DNA of 13,401 nucleotides from Nitrospirae bacterium CG1_02_44_142 (GTDB lineage Bacteria; Nitrospirota; Thermodesulfovibrionia; Thermodesulfovibrionales; UBA1546): the NCBI GenBank assembly GCA_001871685.1, contig MNVK01000122.1, positions 1 to 13,401 of the forward strand. Direction: 5' to 3'. The number at the start of each line of letters is the position of its first letter. Positions within the stretch are counted from its first letter, which is position 1. Positions 1-4,579 of this stretch are shown here, in pieces. The notes beneath the pieces were generated by a model that saw nothing but the letters and a program-made list of their open reading frames with translations, had not been told where the DNA came from and ran no database searches. The position numbers and the translations under genes are program-made.

Positions 1-629
1 TGTCCGGCATTACTGATGAGTACTCAACATTTAAGCGGCTCAAGGGAGTTCATTATCTGATATTTGGGAAGCTCTCTCAGGTTTACTTTAATAAACCGGT
101 GCAAAAACAAGAAAACAGACAGACTACAGTCACAGAGTCTTATGACTGCATACGATATAATAAGGGCAAGCCATATAACGGCTCCTGTAGCAGAGATGTG
201 AATGTGCATTTTAAGCAAATATCTGAAAATATCAGTGTATCGCTCACCGGCTCTATGAAGGTTCTTGGTGTTTCAAGCGGAGAACAAGTTATTTATCACA
301 ATATAAATGTCAAAGAGGGAGACAGCGTTACATATGCCACAGACTTCAGCAAAGACCTTTCTCAGATAAGGGTTGACTCGGCAATTACGGCTCTCGCTAA
401 TGCAAGACGGGATTTAACGGGGGAAGACAGCATTATGAAATCAGTTGTAAGCGCTATTGCAAATGATATGATTAGGCAGATTCTTGATAAAATTGATCAG
501 GCGCAATCTGTCACGGACCCTGTTGAACTAAAAGCAGAAAGCGAGGCGCCAAAAGCAGTTAAAACAGAAATATTACAGCCGGCAGATGATAAGAATTTGA
601 AGAAAAAAAGTTCAGGGAAAAAGAAATAG
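1..629 (+). CDS. Hypothetical protein, C-terminal part (5' end outside window)
   Basis: The frame ending in the TAG at 627-629 is open to the left edge (first complete codon at 3), so the gene is partial. A GTG at 99 is the first start-like codon inside the window, but there is no convincing ribosome site before it, and the translation upstream reads as ordinary protein (for example FKRLKGVHYLIFGKLSQVYF). The visible 209 residues have an N-terminal beta-like part, two cysteines within about 15 residues (SYDC and GSCS), a helical stretch near the middle (SAITALANARRDL) and a Lys-rich tail ending SSGKKK. The strand-rich pattern ending in a charged tail is loosely like CsgG-type or other envelope accessory proteins, but I see no signature and assign no function. 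It is followed 60 bases later by the Nudix gene on the same strand. It lies in the segment I interpret as the end of an integrated element. Confidence 0.6.
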   Translation, partial: SGITDEYSTFKRLKGVHYLIFGKLSQVYFNKPVQKQENRQTTVTESYDCIRYNKGKPYNGSCSRDVNVHFKQISENISVSLTGSMKVLGVSSGEQVIYHNINVKEGDSVTYATDFSKDLSQIRVDSAITALANARRDLTGEDSIMKSVVSAIANDMIRQILDKIDQAQSVTDPVELKAESEAPKAVKTEILQPADDKNLKKKSSGKKK

Positions 630-689
630 GGGGAATATAGTTTCAATAAAAACGAGAAATGAGACATTTTTTAACAAGAAGGTTATTAG

Positions 690-1217
690 ATGAAAAATAC
701 CGGAAACTGCATAAATCACATTGTTTATGGTGAGGTTAATCAGCATCCATGCCGGTTGTCGCCAGAGGAAGTAGGCAGGTTTTATGATAATTTTGTCCCG
801 GCGTCGGTCGATGTTTTGCCCGTAAGCAGCGGAGCATCGGAGAGAAATGTTCTGCTTGGTTTACGGTGCGAAGAACCGCGAACATGGTGGACAATCGGCG
901 GGAGAATGGTGCCCGGAGAATCCCCGTATGAAACGGCAAGTCGCGTCTTGAGAGAGGGATTTGGGGTTGATTTAGTGCTTGAGCTTAATAGGCTTAAGTT
1001 CTTATGTATTAATTCGTCTGTTTTTCCCTTACGCAGACAGCCGCCGGGAAAAAATGGAAGACACTGTCTTGTTATCGTTTTTTCTCTGGAAATAAAAAAT
1101 AACGAATTACTTCTTCCGCAAACCGGAAAATATCGCGAACTTAAATGGTTTTCAGTTTCAGAGATTATTTCCGGAGATTACGCTTCAACTATAAAAGCAG
1201 CGGTTTCTTGCCTTTAA
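690..1217 (+). CDS. Nudix-fold hydrolase-like protein with degenerate Nudix box
   Basis: A protein of 175 residues starting at ATG 690, preceded by AAGAAGG at a 7-nt spacing. The central part (about residues 45-120) has the Nudix layout: a beta strand (NVLLGLR), WWTIGGRMVPGE, then a helix. The box has the expected G-x5-E and the following Arg. The usual R-E-U-x-E-E-x-G-U, however, reads R-V-L-R-E-G-F-G-V, so two of the three clustered glutamates that bind metal in MutT are replaced (by Val and Gly). GDP-mannose mannosyl hydrolases (Gmm/NudD) also depart from the consensus box and also carry a GGR-type start, so a nucleotide-sugar substrate is one possibility. A catalytically weak or binding-only protein is another. 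The fold assignment is fairly secure; the substrate is unknown. Downstream genes follow on the same strand. Confidence 0.75.
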   Translation: MKNTGNCINHIVYGEVNQHPCRLSPEEVGRFYDNFVPASVDVLPVSSGASERNVLLGLRCEEPRTWWTIGGRMVPGESPYETASRVLREGFGVDLVLELNRLKFLCINSSVFPLRRQPPGKNGRHCLVIVFSLEIKNNELLLPQTGKYRELKWFSVSEIISGDYASTIKAAVSCL

Positions 1218-1245
1218 AAAGTTCAGTTTAAAAGAGGAGGATAAA

Positions 1246-1368
1246 ATGGACCAAGACAAGGATATGCCGAAATGTCCTTTTTGCGGAAGACGGAAAACTG
1301 TAAAGAACATTGAGGATGATTTATATTTCTGTAGCCACTGTCAGAAGATGTTTATATCGAAACAATAG
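1246..1368 (+). CDS. Small zinc-ribbon protein (40 aa)
   Basis: A 40-codon gene, starting at ATG 1246 and ending at TAG 1366-1368. It has one of the best ribosome binding sites in the window (AGAGGAGG, 5 nt before the ATG), which argues that it is real. The protein carries two CxxC knuckles, C10-P-F-C13 and C29-S-H-C32, separated by 15 residues. A G-R-R-K turn follows the first knuckle and an aromatic Y-F precedes the second. This is the pattern of a minimal rubredoxin-like or transposase-like zinc ribbon that binds one Zn. Such small ribbons occur in phage and mobile-element gene clusters and as nucleic-acid or protein adaptors, but no specific role can be named. It lies 28 nt after the Nudix-like gene and is probably co-transcribed with it. 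Confidence 0.75.
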   Translation: MDQDKDMPKCPFCGRRKTVKNIEDDLYFCSHCQKMFISKQ

Positions 1369-1390
1369 CATAATGTTAAAATAATCATAA

Positions 1391-1744
1391 ATGGCATTAA
1401 CAAACTATACAAAAGCCACTCCTCCAAGATGTAAATGCTGCCGGCATATCGAAGACGATGACCCAAGGAGAATATTAACCCGCTCTTTAGATGAATTCAA
1501 TCAGGATATAGTGGCAATTACATGTCCCACCCTTCGCTGCGGAAATGGCTGGCTTTCGGAATACGCTTATAAACACATTGTTATAGAAGATGAAACCTCC
1601 ATCAGCAAGGAACTGCTGCGGCTTTTGAGATGCAAAGAAAAAGACCTGATAAAGGGAACTCCTGAGAAAGACCCTAAAAATCTATCGCCGTTTGAAATAC
1701 TGACAGCTCTCTTTGGGCCGCTTATCATTATTAGCAAAAAATGA
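1391..1744 (+). CDS. Hypothetical Cys-containing protein (117 aa)
   Basis: An uninterrupted 117-residue frame starting at ATG 1391, only 22 nt after the zinc-ribbon gene. No clear ribosome site precedes the ATG. The N-terminal half has clustered cysteines: C14, C16 and C17 in CKCCRH, and C45 and C50 in CPTLRC. These could form a structural zinc site, as in its small neighbour. The C-terminal half is charged and then ends in a hydrophobic stretch (ILTALFGPLIIISKK) too short and too close to the end for a confident membrane anchor. I do not recognise a family. Its position between two other small genes suggests cargo of the integrated segment. Confidence 0.55.
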   Translation: MALTNYTKATPPRCKCCRHIEDDDPRRILTRSLDEFNQDIVAITCPTLRCGNGWLSEYAYKHIVIEDETSISKELLRLLRCKEKDLIKGTPEKDPKNLSPFEILTALFGPLIIISKK

Positions 1745-1826
1745 AAGATATGAATACCTGTTTAGACATATCAGGCAAAAACTGCAACAAAGGATAAAAA
1801 CCTGAAGGTTTCAAGAAAGGACTAAT

Positions 1827-2096
1827 ATGGCGCACAGAGACGACATAAGAGAAAGGACTAAAAAGCTAAATCCCAGGATTTTGGAATTAAGCGACAAGAT
1901 AGATGCAATACTCAGGGAATCAGGAGGATGCTCAGGTGTAATTGTGACTACAACAGAAGACATGACTCCTGAAGAAGAGGAGATGGAGCTTTTTGCTGGA
2001 TTCCTTAAAGAGGGATATTCCGAAGATATTGCTGCAAAGAAGGCAAAGGAATGGTTAGCCGCAATGGAGCGTATATTTGGTAAAAACAAAAGCTAA
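1827..2096 (+). CDS. Hypothetical charged protein (89 aa)
   Basis: An 89-residue protein from ATG 1827, preceded by AAAGGA at a 5-nt spacing, which is a usable ribosome site. It is rich in Glu, Lys and Arg and predicted by eye to be mostly helical. A Gly-rich turn with a short beta-like stretch (GGCSGVIVTTTEDM) sits between residues 33 and 46, and an acidic run (PEEEEMELF) follows. The C-terminal part (EGYSEDIAAKKAKEWLAAMERIFG) looks like a short helical hairpin. There is no signal peptide and no known motif. Upstream, 1798-1814 contains a short palindrome (AAACCTGAAGGTTT) just before the ribosome site. It is the last intact gene before the putative integration boundary, and its function is unknown. 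Confidence 0.6.
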   Translation: MAHRDDIRERTKKLNPRILELSDKIDAILRESGGCSGVIVTTTEDMTPEEEEMELFAGFLKEGYSEDIAAKKAKEWLAAMERIFGKNKS

Positions 2097-2104
2097 AATT
2101 TTAA

Positions 2105-2315
2105 GGGCGGGGCGTTATATTCAAAAGTCCCCCTCACCCCGCCATACCAGACAAATCCTATGGCCTGAAAAAGTCGGGGGACTGGTTAATCAATTATATC
2201 ACCAGAGGCGCATCTCTTTACAAGTGAAAATCAGCATAAGCCCAATACCGTCTTGCAAAAATCTGTTCAGGGTTTGTTCAGACATGAATTAACCGTCAGA
2301 AGATATTTAGAGTAA
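2105..2315 (+). pseudogene. Possible frameshifted gene remnant
   Basis: Two overlapping + frames (2105-2227, and 2190-2315 in another frame) both read as plausible protein. Joined within their overlap, they would give a C-terminal piece of about 65 residues ending HELTVRRYLE. There is no start codon with a ribosome site, and a competing frame that does start with ATG (2077-2292) reads less like protein. I cannot name a family. It may equally be chance openness in non-coding DNA. Confidence 0.25.
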
Positions 2316-2400
2316 AATCAGGGCGTCAATTACTACCCAATGTGCCTATTTTGTGCCCGCTGAGTTAAAATCTCACCTGATTCAGGCTGACCCGTGCTGA

Positions 2401-2459
2401 CCTAATAAAAAAAGGAAACCCTCTGATAACAAAGATTATTTCTTTATTATCAGAGGGTT
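2401..2459 (-). terminator. Strong intrinsic terminator, leftward
   Basis: The arms at 2417-2429 and 2447-2459 form a perfect 13-bp stem (AACCCTCTGATAA with its complement). It continues after one C/A mismatch into five more pairs (AAAGA with TCTTT), closed by a 5-nt loop. Read on the minus strand, the hairpin is followed at once by TTTCCTTTTTTT. On the plus strand no T-run follows. It is therefore a terminator for leftward transcription, well placed to stop read-through from the selenoprotein gene (stop at 2578) before it enters the accessory segment. Confidence 0.8.
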
Positions 2460-2487
2460 AATTCAACAGCTAAAAATAAGGTTATTG

Positions 2488-2545
2488 GGACTCAAAATCC
2501 GGTGGGGGCGACCCCGTGAGAGTTCAAGTCTCTCCACCGGCACCA
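2488..2545 (+). other. 3' fragment of tRNA-Leu(CAA): probable att site of an integrated element
   Basis: These bases match the second half of a class II tRNA-Leu. They include an anticodon loop C-T-C-A-A-A-A with anticodon CAA at 2493-2495, the 3' anticodon strand TCCGG, and a long variable arm (GGGG, GCGA loop, CCCC at 2504-2515). A T-arm with TTCAAGT loop closed by GAGAG/CTCTC (2518-2534), the 3' acceptor strand CACCGGC (2535-2541), A and CCA follow. The partner acceptor strand (GCCGGTG) and D-arm are absent upstream. The 5' anticodon strand fails to pair beyond GGA, so tRNA identity begins at about 2488. A truncated 3' tRNA end like this is typical of the distal attachment site left by a tyrosine-recombinase element. 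The functional tRNA-Leu, usually with the integrase beside it, would lie to the left outside the window. Confidence 0.8.
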
Positions 2546-2577
2546 TTATTCACGCGACAGGGTTAGAATCAGGCAGC

Positions 2578-3375
2578 TTAAGGTTTTCTGTCAATCCGCG
2601 AGATTAAGGCTTCGGCAGCCATTACCCCGGGAGCGATGCTTCCGTCAGGGAATATAATTGCAGGAGTGCCTGTGATACCGAGACTTTCCCCAAGTTTTAG
2701 GTTTTCATCTATCTCTTTGGTTTTGCATTCAGGAGGAGGAAGTTTTTTGCCGGCGAAGTTGTCTTCAAGAAGCGCTAATGACTTTTTGCATGCTATTGTC
2801 ATCGATTTTTCATAAGCCTTCGGATGTATCTTTACCAGAGGGAACAGCTTGAGATAAAAGGCTATATCTTTTCTTTTTTCCAGAACCTTCTTCATCTCCA
2901 GATGAAGTTTTCCGCAGAAGGGTCACTCGGGGTCTGTAAAGACAATAACCTTCTTTGGCGCGTTTTTGTCGCCCATTACTAAGGCGCCGTCAAGAGGTAT
3001 CTTCGATATATCTATCCTATTGAGATTGGCAAGTCTTTCGCCCGTGAGATTTCTCTTTGCCTTGAGGTCAAACATTTCGCCTGAGATGAGAAGTTCTTTT
3101 GAAAGGCCTATATAGACTATTCCCTTCTGCCCTCTTACTTCAAATACGACCTCCCATACGCCTTTGACAGCGCCCGGGTTTATTTCAAGAACCCTGGAAG
3201 CAGGTATGCCTCCCTGAACTATATTTTGCGCTTCGTCTAAGGACAGCTTATGGCATTTTGTGCAGTCATGGTCGGCATTGCTGCTGCCGTATGACAGCGG
3301 CACATTCAGCATAGATGCGGCAATGAATATAAAAATAAAAAATATGTATTTACGCATTACGATATAATATAGCAT
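2578..3375 (-). CDS. dsbC: DsbC-like thiol:disulfide isomerase, selenoprotein (in-frame UGA = Sec151)
   Basis: A periplasmic disulfide isomerase/reductase of the DsbC family (265 residues). It reads through a TGA at 2925-2923, so a standard gene finder would report two truncated genes. Start: ATG 3375 has AGGG 6 nt upstream; ATGs at 3399 and 3357 are alternatives. A signal peptide (about residues 8-30, IFFIFIFIAAS) precedes an N-terminal region with C38-T-K-C41-H42. The thioredoxin domain begins VIVFTDPE, then U151-P-F-C154-GKLH, where DsbC has FTDP-C-x-x-C. It also has the second Cys pair C196/C217 and the cis-Pro loop TGTP (Pro238). The downstream part up to the stop matches the order of motifs in DsbC. 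A SECIS-like hairpin follows the UGA. The continuity of the fold across the UGA makes a pseudogene unlikely. Its electron donor would be a DsbD/CcdA-type protein outside the window. Confidence 0.88.
2890..2907 (-). promoter_or_regulatory. Bacterial SECIS-like hairpin
   Basis: On the minus strand, CTTCATC-TGGA-GATGAAG is a perfect 7-bp stem with a four-base loop. The stem starts 15 nt after the UGA at 2925-2923, and the first loop G is 24 nt downstream of it. Bacterial SECIS elements lie inside the coding region just after the UGA and carry a G in the first positions of the apical loop, where SelB binds. Spacing and loop both fit. The ATG at 2895, which might be taken as a gene start, lies inside this stem and has no properly spaced ribosome site. 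Confidence 0.75.
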
Positions 3376-3422
3376 ACTTATCCCTGCCGGTGGTAGCATA
3401 AAATAAATTTTGAAGTTTTTTA

Positions 3423-3450
3423 TTTATATGATAGCGAAAGCAATTGACAA
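3423..3450 (-). promoter_or_regulatory. Sigma-70-type promoter for the selenoprotein gene
   Basis: On the minus strand, TTGTCA (3450-3445) is separated by 16 nt from TATAAA (3428-3423). This predicts a start near 3416 and a leader of about 40 nt to the ATG at 3375. The -35 box shares bases with the divergent promoter of the NIF3 operon. Confidence 0.5.
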
Positions 3451-3473
3451 ACAGAAAAGACAACAAATAGAAT
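3444..3473 (+). promoter_or_regulatory. Sigma-70-type promoter for NIF3-dnaG-rpoD
   Basis: A consensus TTGACA at 3444-3449, an 18-nt spacer and TAGAAT at 3468-3473. The predicted start is near 3480, about 27 nt before the ATG at 3507. This is the best-matching promoter I can see in the window. It overlaps the divergent promoter for the selenoprotein, so the two RNA polymerases could compete. Confidence 0.65.
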
Positions 3474-3506
3474 AAACCATTAAATCTCCGATAAAAAGGA
3501 TTCCAG

Positions 3507-4463
3507 ATGACCATTAAAGAACTCTACAAAAAGGCTGTAGCCGCGGGCATTGAGAATGACCCCCGCGGGAAAGACGCTGTTCTGAAAGAACTTGACGTCA
3601 GGAAAAAAGATTTTGAGAAACTCAAGGAGGACGAAAAAGAATTTTTTGACAGCGAGACGCTTGAAAACCCGTATTCTGATTCAAGGATATTAAACGGCTC
3701 CGGCGAAGAAAAGATAAAATCCGCCCTTGTCGGAATAGATATAGAGGTTGGCGAGTTATTGCTTGCCGAAAACCTGAAGGCAAAAGGGAAGAGCATAGAC
3801 CTGCTAATCTCTCATCATCCCGAGGGCCGGGCCTACGCAAATCTCTATGGTGTTATGCAGATGCAGTCAGACATACTGCATAGATTCGGGGTGCCCATAA
3901 ATGTAGCCGAAGACCTTATGGAAGGCAGGATAAAAGAGGTTGAGAGAAGACTTATGCCTGTTAATCACACAAGGGCGGTTGATGCTGCAAGGCTTTTGGG
4001 CATTCCATTTATCTGTCTTCATACACCTGCCGATAATATGGTTGCAACTTATCTGCAGAGGCTTTTTGATGAAAAGAAACCTTACAGGGTTTCCGATGTG
4101 CTGGAGGCATTGAAAGGCATACCTGAATACAGAACGGCCAGCTTTAACGGCGCAGGCCCGAAGATATTAATCGGCCCTAAAAACAGAAGCGCCGGCAGGA
4201 TATTTGTTGATATGACAGGCGGCACAGAGGGCTCAAAGGAGATATTTGAAAGTCTGACAGCAGGCGGGGTAAACACAATAGTTGCTATGCATCTCAGCGA
4301 AGAACACCGCAAAGAAGCTGAGAAAAACCATCTCAATGTTGTTATTGCGGGACATATCGCAAGCGACAATCTCGGGCTGAACCTGCTTCTGGATAAATTA
4401 TTCAAAGACTTATCGTTTGAGATTCTTGAGTGTTCCGGTTTCAAAAGAGTCAACAGGAATTAG
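3507..4463 (+). CDS. NIF3/DUF34 family metal-binding protein
   Basis: A cytoplasmic protein of 318 residues of the NIF3 (YbgI/YqfO, DUF34) family. These form toroidal oligomers with a two-metal site; the cellular role is unsettled, and automatic annotation as GTP cyclohydrolase I type 2 is not well supported. Visible ligands are the HH pair at 103-104 in LLISHHPEG, Asp176 in LHTPAD, and the C-terminal GH283-IASD287. The last replaces the usual H-x3-E with H-x3-D. An N-terminal helical extension (about 1-70, rich in Lys/Glu) makes it longer than E. coli YbgI (about 247). The start has AAGGA some 7 nt upstream. It heads the dnaG-rpoD cluster; a NIF3 gene also lies near dnaG-sigA in Bacillus subtilis, so this neighbourhood is a recurring one. 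Family call is confident; the reaction is not known. Confidence 0.85.
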   Translation: MTIKELYKKAVAAGIENDPRGKDAVLKELDVRKKDFEKLKEDEKEFFDSETLENPYSDSRILNGSGEEKIKSALVGIDIEVGELLLAENLKAKGKSIDLLISHHPEGRAYANLYGVMQMQSDILHRFGVPINVAEDLMEGRIKEVERRLMPVNHTRAVDAARLLGIPFICLHTPADNMVATYLQRLFDEKKPYRVSDVLEALKGIPEYRTASFNGAGPKILIGPKNRSAGRIFVDMTGGTEGSKEIFESLTAGGVNTIVAMHLSEEHRKEAEKNHLNVVIAGHIASDNLGLNLLLDKLFKDLSFEILECSGFKRVNRN

Positions 4464-4480
4464 CAATGAACAGAGAGATA

Positions 4481-4563
4481 AGAGCAGCAGTCCAGTAGAG
4501 CAGGAGATAAAGAAAAAGTTTTTGCAGTTGTATCTTCCTACTGCTCTGTTGCTCTACTGCTCT
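4481..4563. repeat. Imperfect inverted repeat between NIF3 and dnaG
   Basis: The left arm (about 4481-4509) and the right arm (about 4531-4563) are imperfect reverse complements. They share two blocks of AGAGCAG and a GATA end, around a centre with an A-run and T-run (AAAAAGTTTTT). AGAGCAG-type units recur within each arm. The repeat fills nearly the whole 116-nt gap between the two genes. It looks like a dispersed REP/MITE-like element; it could also fold in the mRNA and modulate passage into dnaG. Confidence 0.6.
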
Positions 4564-4579
4564 ATTCACTGTAAAAGAT

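Larger units (their letters stand above)
2097..2487. other. Gene-free boundary stretch with broken frames and short repeats
   Basis: No intact gene is visible here. From 2105 to 2227 one + frame reads protein-like sequence (DKSYGLKKSGDWLINYITRG) to a stop. A second + frame, overlapping from 2190, continues with protein-like sequence (LQKSVQGLFRHELTVRRYLE) to TAA 2313-2315. Neither has a start with a ribosome site, and together they look like one gene end broken by a frameshift. From 2341 to 2402 come two TGTGCC copies 11 bp apart, a CCTGA-T-TCAGG palindrome and two GCTGACC copies 10 bp apart. A strong leftward terminator follows (described separately). The whole lies directly inside the tRNA-Leu fragment, so recombinase arm sites are a reasonable guess for the repeats. 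Confidence 0.5.

Noticed and set aside
1741..1797. 18-codon frame with an ATGA overlap after the 117-residue gene
   Set aside because: Too short, with no ribosome site or recognisable motif; the overlap can arise by chance after AAAAAATGA.
2077..2292. 71-residue + strand frame overlapping the charged-protein gene
   Set aside because: No ribosome site, low-complexity basic composition, and the other two frames read more like protein in the same region.
2488..2545. tRNA-Sec (selC), since TCA occurs in the anticodon region and a selenoprotein is adjacent
   Set aside because: The loop is C-T-C-A-A-A-A, which puts CAA, not TCA, at positions 34-36. The variable arm and T arm fit tRNA-Leu, and the 5' half is missing.
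2578..2895. Independent 105-residue gene starting at ATG 2895
   Set aside because: It lacks the CxxC and the first strand of its thioredoxin fold, its ATG lies inside the SECIS stem with no properly spaced ribosome site, and it is in frame with the upstream half across a UGA placed at a conserved Cys.
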